Part shown: positions 26,198-35,348 of the stretch, in pieces
How the letters are laid out: every line of letters starts with the position of its first letter
Position numbering within the stretch: position 1 is the stretch's first letter
NCBI GenBank assembly: GCA_016872515.1
Contig: VGZR01000013.1
Coordinates: 1 to 60,980, forward strand
Length of the DNA: 60,980 nucleotides
Direction: 5' to 3'
Source: SAR202 cluster bacterium
Lineage (GTDB): Bacteria; Chloroflexota; Dehalococcoidia; Lucifugimonadales; VGZR01
Notes under the pieces: generated by a model
What the model saw: the letters and a program-made list of their open reading frames with translations, nothing else
What the model was told of the DNA's origin: nothing
The model's database searches: none
Translations under genes and position numbers: made by a program

Positions 26198-26446
26198 TCA
26201 GGCTTGCTTCGGTACGCATAGCCGAAGCACCACCCTGAACCGCCTCATGGCGCAGCTTGGCCGCAGCTCCTCGAACGACACGATAACGGCGTTCTCGACC
26301 TTGGAGCGCGCGAAGAACACGGCACCAACCATCGGCACTTCTTCTCCTTGCCGGCGATAGACCTGGCCCAGAGGCTCGCCTCGCTCGGAGAAGAGAAACC
26401 AGACCGCGATGGGGAGGCACGTCTCAGGTTTGCTCGACTCCGGCAA
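26198..26446 (-). CDS. Small protein of unknown function
   Basis: An 82-residue, protein-like frame (IAVWFLFSERGEPLGQVYR, MVGAVFFARSKVENAVIVSF) located 23 bases downstream of the epimerase gene on the same strand. The composition, beta-strand-like alternation and Arg/Val-rich C-terminus (RRFRVVLRL) look genuine. I recognise no domain. It contains three Cys residues without a metal-binding spacing. Convergent with the sucrase/ferredoxin-like gene, 14 bases away. Confidence 0.5.
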   Translation of the reverse strand: MPESSKPETCLPIAVWFLFSERGEPLGQVYRRQGEEVPMVGAVFFARSKVENAVIVSFEELRPSCAMRRFRVVLRLCVPKQA

Positions 26447-26469
26447 CCGCGTCCTCGCCCCGGCCTCGG

Positions 26470-27429
26470 CTACTGCCTAGCCTCGATGCCGCTGGCGCGG
26501 AGCCACTCCAGCGTATGGCGCAGACCCTGCTCCATCGGCGTGGCGGCGCGCCAGCCAAGGAGTTTCTCCGCCCGCCGACAGTCCAGAACGACGTGCTTGA
26601 CATCTCCCGGCCTTTCGGGATGGTACTCGGGCTGCTTAGTGTATCCGGCCGAACCCGCCATCTTCTGGAATAGCTCGTTGACCGAGAGTGCGGTGCCAGA
26701 GCCGATGTTGACCGTCAGGGCCATTTCGCTGCCCAGGGCCAGACAAACTGCCTGGGCGACGTCGCCGACATGTACGAAATCCCTAGTCTGTTCGCCGTCG
26801 CCGAAAATCTTCACCTGGCTGTTCTGAAGCATCTGGAGACCGAAGATGCCAACGACGCCCGCCTCGCCGTTCGGGTCCTGGCGCGGGCCGTAGACGTTGG
26901 CCAGCCGCAGCACCTTCGGGGTGATAAAACGGGGCAGGACGATGCCCAGATAGCACTCAAGCGCCCACTTGCTCAGGCCGTAGGCGCTGATGGGCCGGAT
27001 GGGGTGGTCCTCGTCGCATGGCAGGTACTGGGGCTGGCCGTACAGCGCGCCGCCAGTGTTGATGTAAACGAACTTCCGGCAGCCAGACTCCGCGGCTGCC
27101 ACCAGGACGTTGAGCCCCGCGACGACGTTGACCTCGGCGTCGAAGGCGGGACGCTGCATGGACACCGCCACCGATGCCTGCGCGGCGCAGTGGACGATAG
27201 CATCGGGCTGGAACTTCTTGGCCTCCCGCCTGAAGCTGTATCCGCCGACGCCAAGCTCGAGCAGGTCCACTGTAGCAGGCAAGTTGCCGGTATCGCCCGT
27301 AGAAAGGTCGTCCACGACGAGGACGTGGTCTCCTCGCCCCAGAAGCGCGTCCACGACATGCGAGCCAACGAAGCCCGCTCCACCCGTCACGAGCACCCGC
27401 TTTGCCAGAGCAGCACCTCCCGGCAGCAA
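26470..27429 (-). CDS. NAD-dependent epimerase/dehydratase (UDP-glucose 4-epimerase-like)
   Basis: A 319-residue extended SDR that epimerises or dehydrates nucleotide sugars. The cofactor motif is VTGGAGFVGSHVV, DDLSTG binds the ribose, and catalytic Tyr and Lys are in SAYGLSKWALE with the upstream Thr in INTGGALYG. ANVYGPRQDP and FGDGEQTRDFVHVGDVA are typical of UDP-glucose 4-epimerase-like enzymes. The frame begins at a TTG at 27429, but a GGGAGG Shine-Dalgarno-like sequence lies inside it, so translation may really begin a few codons later near AKRVLVTGG. The exact sugar cannot be fixed. Confidence 0.88.
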   Translation of the reverse strand: MLPGGAALAKRVLVTGGAGFVGSHVVDALLGRGDHVLVVDDLSTGDTGNLPATVDLLELGVGGYSFRREAKKFQPDAIVHCAAQASVAVSMQRPAFDAEVNVVAGLNVLVAAAESGCRKFVYINTGGALYGQPQYLPCDEDHPIRPISAYGLSKWALECYLGIVLPRFITPKVLRLANVYGPRQDPNGEAGVVGIFGLQMLQNSQVKIFGDGEQTRDFVHVGDVAQAVCLALGSEMALTVNIGSGTALSVNELFQKMAGSAGYTKQPEYHPERPGDVKHVVLDCRRAEKLLGWRAATPMEQGLRHTLEWLRASGIEARQ

Positions 27430-27567
27430 TAGAAGCCTTGAGCGGTAGTCTAGTCCTCCCGATGTAGATATTCAATTCCAAGTTGACCGACCGTGCCGCC
27501 GCTGTTAGACTCCCGCTGATTCTCGGCGGACCCTTCCTCCGTCCGCTACGTCGAAGGCGACAACCGC

Positions 27568-29157
27568 ATGGTGGACCTGCTCATCAAGAACGGCCTCATC
27601 GTGGACGGCAGCGGCCACCCCGGCTACTACGGAGCCGTGGCTGTGTCAGGGGAGACCTTGTCGCTGCACCGCGGGGATGTATCGGGCATCGTGGCTGCCA
27701 AAGAGATTGACGCGACCGGCAAGGTGGTCTGCCCTGGCTTCGTTGACCTCCACTCTCATGCCGGCCTCACCATCCTAGGAGAGCCGCACCACGACCCGAA
27801 GGTCCGCCAGGGGGTGACCACCGAACTCATCGGCATTGACGGCATCTCGCACGCGCCTTTCAAGACGAAGGAGGAGTTGAACCGCTACATCTGGATGGAC
27901 TCGGGCTTGAACGGCTATCCGCCCAAGTCCGCCGACTGGCTCACCGTGGTTGAGCAACTGTCTCGCTACGACGGGAAGGTCGCCATCAACGTAGCCATCA
28001 TCCTCGGCAACTCGCCCGTGCGGATATGGGGCGTCGGCTGGAACGACCGCCCAGCGACGGCCAAACAGTTGGAGAACATGAAGGCGGCGACGCGCGAGAC
28101 GGTAGAGGGCGGCGCCTGGGGCTTCTCCACCGGCCTCGACTATCCACCAGGGTCGTATGCCAACACCGATGAGTTGGTTGCCCTGGCGGGGGTCGTCGCT
28201 AAGATGGGCGGCTTCTACCACACGCACACCCGGGCGAGCCTACGGGCAAAGGCAAGGCTGGCGCCTTGGCTGGAGGCGCTGGACATCGGGCGCAGGAGCG
28301 GCATCCCCGTCCACCTGACCCACTACCGGCAGTCATTTCAGGGCGACGGAAGCCACCTGGACTACATCGGCCTCGTCGAGGACGCGCGCGCCGAGGGGCT
28401 GGACGTCACCTTCGACTGCTACTCCTACCCCTACTCAGGCACCTCGGCAACCATACTGCTCCCGAACTGGGCAAAGGACGGCGGGCCGGAGCGGCTGATG
28501 GCCGCGCTATCCGACCCTGCCGAGCGCACCAAGATGAAACGCGAGATGGACTCGCGCTCCGATGCGCCCGCCATCTGGTCAGAAGTCTGGCTCACCATGT
28601 TCAAAAAGCCTCAGCACCATGCCTACGATGGCAAGTCCATCGCCAACATCGCAGAGATGCGGGAGCAGGATCCGACCGAGGCGCTGATGGACATCATCCG
28701 GGAGGAAAACCTCGGGGTCAGCATGGTTGGGCTGGGGACAAACGCCCAGACGCTGCCGGCCTTTGTCTCGCACCCGTACGGCATGATTGCCAGCGATGCG
28801 ATCCTCATCGGCGAATATCCCAATCCCCGCAGCTATGGCTGCTTCCCGGTCGTGCTGGCCGAGTTCGTCCGAGCGGAGAGGCACCTGCGCCTGCCGGAGG
28901 CCATCCGCAAGATGACCTCTTTCCCCGCTCAGCGGCTGGGCCTGCCTGACCGCGGTCTCCTGAAGGATGGCTTCAAAGCCGACATCGTGGTCTTCGACCC
29001 CAAGACGGTGAAAGCGCTGGCAACGAAAGCCAGACCAAAGCAGTTCCCTGTGGGGATCGAGCACGTCATCGTCAACGGCCAGGTGGTTATCGAACTAGAC
29101 CGGAACACGGGCGCGCTTCCCGGCCGTGGGCTGCGGCGCGGCAGGGCTTCCACATGA
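27568..29157 (+). CDS. N-acyl-D-amino-acid deacylase-like amidohydrolase
   Basis: A 529-residue metal-dependent hydrolase of the D-aminoacylase/dihydroorotase group. DLLIKNGLIVDGSG at the N-terminus and KADIVVFDP near the end form the urease-type composite beta domain; VDLHSHAG gives the first two metal-binding His, FYHTHTRAS and HLTHYRQ further His, and GMIASDAIL the catalytic Asp. At the position where D-aminoacylases usually have the metal-binding Cys (GNCG) this protein has GIDG, so the metal centre differs. It would hydrolyse an N-acyl or related amide; the substrate is unknown. It is divergent from the epimerase gene. Confidence 0.85.
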   Translation: MVDLLIKNGLIVDGSGHPGYYGAVAVSGETLSLHRGDVSGIVAAKEIDATGKVVCPGFVDLHSHAGLTILGEPHHDPKVRQGVTTELIGIDGISHAPFKTKEELNRYIWMDSGLNGYPPKSADWLTVVEQLSRYDGKVAINVAIILGNSPVRIWGVGWNDRPATAKQLENMKAATRETVEGGAWGFSTGLDYPPGSYANTDELVALAGVVAKMGGFYHTHTRASLRAKARLAPWLEALDIGRRSGIPVHLTHYRQSFQGDGSHLDYIGLVEDARAEGLDVTFDCYSYPYSGTSATILLPNWAKDGGPERLMAALSDPAERTKMKREMDSRSDAPAIWSEVWLTMFKKPQHHAYDGKSIANIAEMREQDPTEALMDIIREENLGVSMVGLGTNAQTLPAFVSHPYGMIASDAILIGEYPNPRSYGCFPVVLAEFVRAERHLRLPEAIRKMTSFPAQRLGLPDRGLLKDGFKADIVVFDPKTVKALATKARPKQFPVGIEHVIVNGQVVIELDRNTGALPGRGLRRGRAST

Positions 29158-29320
29158 GTTCCAAAATGCGTCGTCGCCAATACCTACGCAGAACGGGCGC
29201 AAACACGGTAGAATATCGCCTGTTCCGCTGGAAGCTCCCGTGGGACATGGCATCGAACGAAGGCCATCCACCGATTGACTCACCCACAACAGGCGTGGAG
29301 AACTTTGTAAGGAGATTGTC

Positions 29321-29809
29321 ATGACAGCGCAGCAAAAGCCACCGATGGACCAGTCATGGAGCGCCTTGGCCGACCTGTCGGCGGCGGACCGCGAAGCCAA
29401 GATGGCACAAAGGTACACCGAACTGACGTCCCTGCCTGAAGACCAGCGCGTCACCAGGATGGTTGAGATGGCGCGGGCCGAATATGCCCTCCCCTACGAG
29501 AAGCTCAGGGGGTTCGCCATGTCGCGCTTACGGACGTGGCTGAAACTGGATGAGAAGGTCGCCGTTCCTGTCGTCGACGCATATGACAAAGCGATGCTCC
29601 AGATGTCTAGCACAAGCGCCATGCACCGCGTCGCCTTGAACCAAACACTGGCCCGTGACTTCTCAGAAGAGGACCGCGACCGCCTGTCAAAGCTCATACC
29701 GACTGGATTCGGTTCCTTCATCCAGGGCATCAACAAGGCGCGGCTGCTCGCCAAGCCACCTGAGAAGGTAATCACCAAGAAGGGTTGGCTGCCATTCGGG
29801 AAGAAGTAG
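29321..29809 (+). CDS. Conserved-looking helical protein of unknown function
   Basis: A 162-residue cytoplasmic protein, mainly helical and highly charged, without Cys or a signal peptide. AAGGAGATTGTC directly before ATG 29321 is a good ribosome-binding site. The middle (MAQRYTELTSLPEDQRVTRM, MARAEYALPYEKLRGFAMSR) resembles no domain I can name. The C-terminus is basic (PPEKVITKKGWLPFGKK). It stands alone, just before the tRNA pair, with about 160 bases of non-coding sequence upstream. Confidence 0.7.
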   Translation: MTAQQKPPMDQSWSALADLSAADREAKMAQRYTELTSLPEDQRVTRMVEMARAEYALPYEKLRGFAMSRLRTWLKLDEKVAVPVVDAYDKAMLQMSSTSAMHRVALNQTLARDFSEEDRDRLSKLIPTGFGSFIQGINKARLLAKPPEKVITKKGWLPFGKK

Positions 29810-29850
29810 CTAGCTCAGGCGGGCCGCTGCCAGGTAGAATAGAGGGTAAG

Positions 29851-29925
29851 TGGAGCGGGTGATGGGATTTGAACCCACGGCCCTCTGCTTGGGAAGCAGA
29901 TGCTCTGCCCCTGAGCTACACCCGC
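29851..29925 (-). tRNA. tRNA-Gly (CCC)
   Basis: Minus-strand cloverleaf with acceptor GCGGGTG/CACCCGC, discriminator T, anticodon stem TCTGC/GCAGA and loop TTCCCAA giving anticodon CCC. The 3' CCA is encoded and included in the span. Confidence 0.93.
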
Positions 29926-29999
29926 TCGCAAAGGCATTATAGCGTGCGCCTCGGCGAAGTACAGTCTTCGTGGACGAGGCCGCACATGCGCTGGCACAC

Positions 30000-30076
30000 G
30001 GGCCACTAGCTCAGTCGGTTAGAGCGCGGTCCTGATAAGACCGAGGTCTGTGGTTCGATTCCACAGTGGCCCACCA
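30000..30076 (+). tRNA. tRNA-Ile (GAT)
   Basis: Acceptor GGGCCAC/GTGGCCC with discriminator A, D-arm TAGCTCAGTCGGTTAGAGC, anticodon loop CTGATAA giving GAT, T-arm GGTTCGATTCC. The CCA end is encoded at 30074-30076. It is divergent from tRNA-Gly, 74 bases away. Bases 30077-30210 show no gene. Confidence 0.95.
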
Positions 30077-30210
30077 AGTAACACTCGGCGTGTCCCTACC
30101 CTAGCTCTGCTTGCGTTAGAGATACCATCTTCCGAGGCCACCATCGAGTATGCTTCCGGTATCGCGCCCGTCGTCGCATCACCGGATGACGTCAACTGTG
30201 TGATTCGGCA

Positions 30211-30411
30211 TTAGGACTTAGTAGCCGTAGTGGCCGGCTTGTCACCGGGTTTGTCGCCTGGCTTCTCGGAGTCCTCTTCGCCAGCCATGCCGCGGCGGAA
30301 AGAGTGGATAGCCTTGCCGAGGGAAGAGCCGACCTGCGGCAGTTTCCCGGCGCCGAAGATGAGCAGGACAATCACCAAGATAATGATGAGCTCGGGAACA
30401 CCAAACTTCAT
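30211..30411 (-). CDS. tatA: Sec-independent translocase subunit TatA
   Basis: A 66-residue protein with one N-terminal membrane helix ([20 protein letters not shown]), the conserved FG-x-x-KLP hinge ([20 protein letters not shown]) and an amphipathic helix, then a Glu/Lys/Pro tail containing the duplicated tetrapeptide PGDK. TatA oligomers form the pore that moves folded twin-arginine proteins across the membrane. The true start is the ATG at 30411; upstream extension of the frame is not protein-like. No tatC is adjacent. The longer acidic tail is normal for TatA/E. Confidence 0.93.
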   Translation of the reverse strand: MKFGVPELIIILVIVLLIFGAGKLPQVGSSLGKAIHSFRRGMAGEEDSEKPGDKPGDKPATTATKS

Positions 30412-30562
30412 CGTAGCCCTCCTTGTTTGCCGTACCGCCAGGCTGATTCGCCCTACACGGCAGTAAGGTACGTACCATATTGTAACGGGTTTCAGAACGC
30501 TATGCTCGTCTTCGTGGCGCTTTCTGGTAGAGTTGGAAGCGTTACAAGTCCGAGAGTGGCTG

Positions 30563-30976
30563 ATGGACATCATTGACGAAATCCTGAGGAACAGCCGCAC
30601 AGTGGCGGTCGTCGGCCTGTCTCCGCGTCCAGACAGGGCCAGCCACGGCGTCTCGAAATACCTGCAGCGGCAGGGGTATCGAATCGTCCCGGTGAACCCG
30701 AAAGCCGCGGTAGTGTTGGGCGAAAGGGCATACCCAGACTTGAGGTCGGTCCCCGAGCCCATAGACCTCGTGGACATCTTCCGCAGGCCTGAGTTCGTCC
30801 TGCCAGTGGTGCAGCAGGCCATCGAGGTCGGCGCGAAGTATGTGTGGATGCAAGATGGCGTCGTCAACCAGGAGGCGGCCGCGTTGGCAAGGGATGCCGG
30901 TCTGCTCGTGGTGATGGACAACTGCATCTTTCGGCAACATCTCCGCTGGTACGCGGACACGAAGAGCGGAGCGTAG
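30563..30976 (+). CDS. CoA-binding domain protein (YccU-like)
   Basis: A 137-residue single Rossmann domain of the CoA-binding (succinyl-CoA synthetase alpha-like) family. [23 protein letters not shown] is the nucleotide/CoA loop, [19 protein letters not shown] and [10 protein letters not shown] are the following conserved segments, and [18 protein letters not shown] completes the fold. Family members are stand-alone proteins of unclear role. I start at ATG 30563 ([11 protein letters not shown]); a TTG 30 bases earlier also exists. thiL follows after 7 bases, indicating an operon. Confidence 0.88.
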   Translation: MDIIDEILRNSRTVAVVGLSPRPDRASHGVSKYLQRQGYRIVPVNPKAAVVLGERAYPDLRSVPEPIDLVDIFRRPEFVLPVVQQAIEVGAKYVWMQDGVVNQEAAALARDAGLLVVMDNCIFRQHLRWYADTKSGA

Positions 30977-30983
30977 GCACGTC

Positions 30984-31997
30984 ATGCGGGTCGAGGAACT
31001 GGGCGAGTTCCCGTTGATTGACAGGCTGGCACGGGTGCTTTCCCGTCACGGAGTCAGTCCACGAGTTCCCGCAGCAAAATCCGGCTACGAACTCCTCATC
31101 TCCATCGGCGACGACGCCGCTGCTTGGAAAGCTCCTGCCGGCCTCCAGGTTTTCACCACTGACACGATGGTGGAGGACATCCATTTCGAGCGCCGGTACA
31201 CCTCCTGGACCGACCTGGGGTGGAAAGCCCTAGCGGTGAACCTCAGCGATGTTGCCGCGATGGGCTGCATGCCTCTCTACGGGGTGGTTACTTTGGGACT
31301 GCCTCCCGATACACCCGTCGAGGGGCTGGAGGAGATGTACGAAGCGATGGCGCAGGAAACTGAGCAGCATGGGGTTGGCATCGTCGGCGGCGACATCGTC
31401 CGTTCCCCGGTCTTCTTCGTGACTATCGCCCTGCTGGGCTATTCGCAAACCGGAACATTGCTGACCCGCTCGGGCGCCAAGGCGGGCGACCAGGTAGCCG
31501 TCACAGGCCATGTCGGCTGCTCGGCCGGCGGTCTCCGCACCCTTTCAGTTGAGCTCACTCTCGATCCGGAAACTAAGGGCCATCTGGCTGCGGCGCACAG
31601 CCGGCCTATGGCAAGGATAGCGGAAGGCAAGCTCTTGGCAGAGCACGGCGTGAGGTGCGCTATCGACTTGAGCGACGGCCTTGCGGATGACCTCGGCAAG
31701 GTCTGCGTGATGAGCGGCGTGTCAGCGGTCTTGTATGCCAACCGCGTACCCGCAGACGGGTTTCTTAAGCAAGCGTTTCCCAAGGAATGGCTATCCCTAG
31801 CTCTTGGGGGCGGCGAAGACTACGAACTCCTCTTCACGGCGCCGCCACGTATCATGGAGCGGGCCTGCGCCAACCTACCAACGTCTGCGACCGTCATCGG
31901 CGAAATCGTCTCTGGTCCACCCGGAGTGGAGGTACTTGACGCCAAAGGACGGCCGGTATCCCTCGCCAAGGGTGGATGGGACCACTTCCCACGGTAA
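30984..31997 (+). CDS. thiL: Thiamine-monophosphate kinase
   Basis: A 337-residue ATP-dependent kinase phosphorylating thiamine monophosphate to the active diphosphate. Family signatures are the N-terminal GEFPLIDRLA, the metal-binding SIGDDAAAW, TTDTMVEDIHF, the ALAVNLSDVAAMG helix, GGDIVRSP and the late SDGLADDLG and GGGEDYELLF motifs. Length matches. It lies between a CoA-binding protein gene and a small gene on the same strand with 7- and 11-base gaps. Confidence 0.95.
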   Translation: MRVEELGEFPLIDRLARVLSRHGVSPRVPAAKSGYELLISIGDDAAAWKAPAGLQVFTTDTMVEDIHFERRYTSWTDLGWKALAVNLSDVAAMGCMPLYGVVTLGLPPDTPVEGLEEMYEAMAQETEQHGVGIVGGDIVRSPVFFVTIALLGYSQTGTLLTRSGAKAGDQVAVTGHVGCSAGGLRTLSVELTLDPETKGHLAAAHSRPMARIAEGKLLAEHGVRCAIDLSDGLADDLGKVCVMSGVSAVLYANRVPADGFLKQAFPKEWLSLALGGGEDYELLFTAPPRIMERACANLPTSATVIGEIVSGPPGVEVLDAKGRPVSLAKGGWDHFPR

Positions 31998-32008
31998 CGG
32001 CGGTTTAG

Positions 32009-32305
32009 GTGGACAGAGTTACGGTCAATATCACTACTGAGGGTGGGTCCCGACCGACCGAAATCATCGCCGACCTAAGGTCGGTGGCGGAGACGTTGTT
32101 CTACCCTATGAAGCTGGTAGGGTTTTGGGACGAACGGGCCGACATGCACCTGTGCCCGCAAGAGGAACGCCGCCAGCCCTGTCCTCACAAGCTACCGCCC
32201 TCCGACCCCAGCTTCATAGAGTACACACGCACGCTTCAGCGCGAGCGGCGCGCGCAGGTCGAACTCGTATTCCCTCACGCAGGGGTGACCGTGTACCTGA
32301 GTTGA
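32009..32305 (+). CDS. Small conserved-looking protein of unknown function
   Basis: A 98-residue protein starting at GTG 32009, eleven bases after the thiL stop, so probably the last gene of that operon. It has a protein-like pattern: VTVNITTEGG at the N-terminus, a central helix (EIIADLRSVAETLFYPMKLV), GFWDERADMHLCPQEE with two Cys further on (LC, PC), and a final hydrophobic strand VELVFPHAGVTVYLS. No family is recognised. Its role in thiamine metabolism, if any, is unsupported. Confidence 0.6.
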   Translation: MDRVTVNITTEGGSRPTEIIADLRSVAETLFYPMKLVGFWDERADMHLCPQEERRQPCPHKLPPSDPSFIEYTRTLQRERRAQVELVFPHAGVTVYLS

Positions 32306-32332
32306 GGCAGGGGGCTGCTGCCAGGTTAGAAG

Positions 32333-33760
32333 CTATTCGATGGCGTACAGCTTGCCGTCGCCGGACGCGAGATACAACACGTCGCCGGCCACTGCTGGGG
32401 AAGCGGTAATCTGGCCGCCCGTCGGGAACTCCCACACGAGTTCGCCCGTCTTGGCATCCACCACATAGAGCCAACCCTCGATATCGCCGAAGTACACCAC
32501 ATCGCCGATCACGATGGGCGCGATGACGACGCTATCTCTGGCCTTGAACTCCCAAATCTGCTCGCCGGTTTCTTTGTCCAGGGCGAAGAACGTTCCCGAC
32601 AGGGCGCCGGTATAGACGCGCTCATCGTCGGCCACCGGCGTGGACAACGCCTGCTGGGTCGGTTCCTGGAACCCCCAAACGAACCCCTTCTGGTTAGGCA
32701 GGCTGTTGAAGCCATACCACCAGCCTTGGAACCTGAGCTTGGCGAAGGCCCGTTCCAGCGGCAACTCGCGCTCCCCCCAGTCCAAGGCCCTCAGCAGCCC
32801 CCTGTCGTCTGCCACAAACACCCACTCGCCGCTGATGGTCGCGGACCCACCGGCGTAGTTCGTCCGGTAGTCGAACCGCCTCTTTCCTGTAATCATGTCA
32901 ACAACGTGGACGCGCCTATCCGCAGCGACCACTGCGATGACACGGCCATTCGTCGCCGGGCTGGATACGATGGCGTCACCTACCGGGTAGCTCCAGCGCT
33001 CTTTACCCGTCACAACATCCAGTACGTGGACCTTGCGGTCTCCTGAGCCGATGATTACCTCACCGTCGAGGATGGCGGGCGAGGAGAAGAGGGTGTAGGT
33101 GGTCTGCAACTCCCATACGAGGGCGCCGGTATCCTTATTCAGCGCCACGATCCGTCCGTCGCGCAGCGCGGAGAAGACCTGGTCCCCGGCCACGGCCACC
33201 GACACGCTCACCCGGTTGGCTGTGGTGTACTGCCAGATGAGTTCGCCCGATTCAGCGTCCAGCGCCACGATTCCCCGGTCGCCCGTCCCGAGGTAAACAC
33301 GGCCACCCGCCACTGCCGGCGAGGACTCGATGGGGGCGGAGGTGTCAAAGACCCATTTCACGATGCCCACGGGAACGAAGCGGTCACCGGCGACATAGGC
33401 CCCGTGCTCAGGGTTGCGGAGATACATCGGCCACTCGCTGTTGTCAATCGGGATGGCACTGGCAGATGACTTGGGAGGCGAGATAAACCGAATGGTTCCG
33501 ATGTTATCAAGCGTCAGCCACCCGGCAAGGGCTGCCATCAAGGCCAGCACTACTCCAACGAGCACCAGCCGCCGCCGCTTCTTCCGAGCCCGAAAACCAA
33601 GGGCGACTTCACGTACCACATCCATCGTGACCGGTTCAACCGACTCTAGGTGGCGCCGACAGTCGCTGCAGCGCTTTGTACCAAGCGGGTTAGACGTGCT
33701 GCAGGTCGGACACAGCAGTACCTTTTCCGGGGATTCGATGCTCGTTACTGACTCAGTCAT
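32333..33760 (-). CDS. Zinc-ribbon, membrane-anchored PQQ-type beta-propeller protein
   Basis: A 475-residue protein. Residues 17-34 form a zinc ribbon (CPTC...CSDC); a basic patch then a membrane helix (LVLVGVVLALMAALAGWL) follows near 65-85. The remainder is an eight-bladed propeller of PQQ-like repeats, each of the form VYLGTGDRGIVALDAESGELIW. The repeats are like those of BamB and quinoprotein dehydrogenases, but the cofactor- and calcium-binding residues of true PQQ dehydrogenases are not evident, so an extracytoplasmic scaffold or sensor is more likely. The start is ATG 33760; the upstream extension of the frame is not protein-like. Divergent from pncB. Confidence 0.82.
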   Translation of the reverse strand: MTESVTSIESPEKVLLCPTCSTSNPLGTKRCSDCRRHLESVEPVTMDVVREVALGFRARKKRRRLVLVGVVLALMAALAGWLTLDNIGTIRFISPPKSSASAIPIDNSEWPMYLRNPEHGAYVAGDRFVPVGIVKWVFDTSAPIESSPAVAGGRVYLGTGDRGIVALDAESGELIWQYTTANRVSVSVAVAGDQVFSALRDGRIVALNKDTGALVWELQTTYTLFSSPAILDGEVIIGSGDRKVHVLDVVTGKERWSYPVGDAIVSSPATNGRVIAVVAADRRVHVVDMITGKRRFDYRTNYAGGSATISGEWVFVADDRGLLRALDWGERELPLERAFAKLRFQGWWYGFNSLPNQKGFVWGFQEPTQQALSTPVADDERVYTGALSGTFFALDKETGEQIWEFKARDSVVIAPIVIGDVVYFGDIEGWLYVVDAKTGELVWEFPTGGQITASPAVAGDVLYLASGDGKLYAIE

Positions 33761-33926
33761 CCTCAGCTTCCCATCGGGTCTTCTTGAAAGTATAACAAGG
33801 CTGTGATGGTGACTCGACAAAAACCGTGCGCACATGCTTTCTTCTAGGCAACGACTGGGGCATTTGATACCATCCGCCCCGGATGAATCAGAGGTACGTC
33901 GGCGTATCTCACCGCGTTTGAGAGCC

Positions 33927-35306
33927 ATGCAGCCAAATTCCAGTCATCTGCCGAAGCCCTCCCTGACCACCTTCACGGACCTTTATCAACTCACGATGGC
34001 CCAGGCTTACTGGCGCAGCGGGCATACTGCCACAGCCACCTTCAGCATGACGTTTCGCGGCTACCCGAAGGACCGCGGGTACTATGTCGCCGCCGGACTG
34101 CAGGATGTCCTTACCTACCTGGAGGGCCTTCAGTTCACCCAAGATGACATCGGCCTCCTGGACGGGTTGGGCATCTTCGACAAGGCTTTCTTGCGGTTCC
34201 TGAGCCAGGTGCGGTTCGAGGGCGATGTGCGGGCGTTGGCTGAGGGCACTATCTGCGCCCACGATGCTCCGGTCATCGAAGTCACGGCGCCCATCATCCA
34301 GGGGCAGTTCGCCGAGACGTATATCCTCAACCAAATCAACCTGCAGACCATGCTGGCTACCAAGGCCGCACGCTGTGTGTTCGCCGCCCGCGATAAGTAC
34401 GTGGTGGACTTCGGCGCGCGCCGCATCCACGGCACCGATGCAGCCAATAAGTTCGCTCGCGTGAGCTACATCGCAGGCTTCGCCGGCACTAGCAATGTCC
34501 AGGCCGGCCTGACCTACGGCATCCCGCTCTACGGCACTATGGCCCACTCGTTCGTAACCAGCTTCGAGCAGGAGGTTGACTCGTTCCGCGCTTACGCCAA
34601 GACGTTCTCAAACGGGACGACCCTGCTGGTGGACACCTACTCGACTGAGCAGGGAGTCAGGAATGCCATTCGGGTCGGGCTCGAGATGGCCCAGCGCGGC
34701 TACACATTGCGGGCTGTGCGTCTGGACAGCGGCGATCTGTTGGAGCTTTCACGGCTTGCCCGTCGCGTCCTAGACGAGGCTGGACTTAGGACTGTGCAGG
34801 TCTTCGCCAGCGGTGGCCTTGACGAGTTCTCCTTGGAAGGACTGGTATCTGCCGGCGCGCCGATAGACGGTTTCGGGGTCGGCACCAAAGTGGGGGTATC
34901 GGCCGACGCGCCCTGGACGGACTGCGCCTACAAGCTCGTCGAGTACGACAGCCGTCCGGTGCTCAAGCTCAGCCCAGGCAAGGCCACGCTGCCCGGCCCC
35001 AAGCAGGTGTACCGCCGCAAGGCCGAAGACGGTATGTTCCTAGGGGATACCATCACCAATGCGAGCAGTTCGCCGGCGCCAGATGCAAGACCACTGCTGG
35101 AACTGGTCATGAAGGCTGGGAAACGCCTCCGACCCGACCCAAGCCTGAACGCGGTGAGGGAGAATTGTCGGCGGGAGTTTGCAGCCCTGCCCGAACCGCA
35201 CAAGGCACTAAGATTGCCCACACCCTACCCGTCCCAGATAAGCCCGGACTTGGAGCTCATCACTGAAGAAGCCAGCGCCGAGGTGCGACTCCGCGAAGGG
35301 CTATGA
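33927..35306 (+). CDS. pncB: Nicotinate phosphoribosyltransferase
   Basis: A 459-residue enzyme of NAD salvage that makes nicotinate mononucleotide from nicotinate and PRPP. TTFTDLYQLTMAQAYW is the family N-terminal signature; DFGARRIHG, VRLDSGDLLELS and GFGVGTKVGVSADAP (phosphate-binding loop) follow at the expected positions. The autophosphorylated His is in GTMAHSFVTSFEQE. I start at ATG 33927 because the earlier in-frame ATG at 33834 adds 31 residues outside the family. The gene ends 42 bases before the next one on the same strand. Confidence 0.94.
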   Translation: MQPNSSHLPKPSLTTFTDLYQLTMAQAYWRSGHTATATFSMTFRGYPKDRGYYVAAGLQDVLTYLEGLQFTQDDIGLLDGLGIFDKAFLRFLSQVRFEGDVRALAEGTICAHDAPVIEVTAPIIQGQFAETYILNQINLQTMLATKAARCVFAARDKYVVDFGARRIHGTDAANKFARVSYIAGFAGTSNVQAGLTYGIPLYGTMAHSFVTSFEQEVDSFRAYAKTFSNGTTLLVDTYSTEQGVRNAIRVGLEMAQRGYTLRAVRLDSGDLLELSRLARRVLDEAGLRTVQVFASGGLDEFSLEGLVSAGAPIDGFGVGTKVGVSADAPWTDCAYKLVEYDSRPVLKLSPGKATLPGPKQVYRRKAEDGMFLGDTITNASSSPAPDARPLLELVMKAGKRLRPDPSLNAVRENCRREFAALPEPHKALRLPTPYPSQISPDLELITEEASAEVRLREGL

Positions 35307-35348
35307 GAGTCTAGTTCCCGTGAATCGCAACAAAGGGAGACAAGTAGC

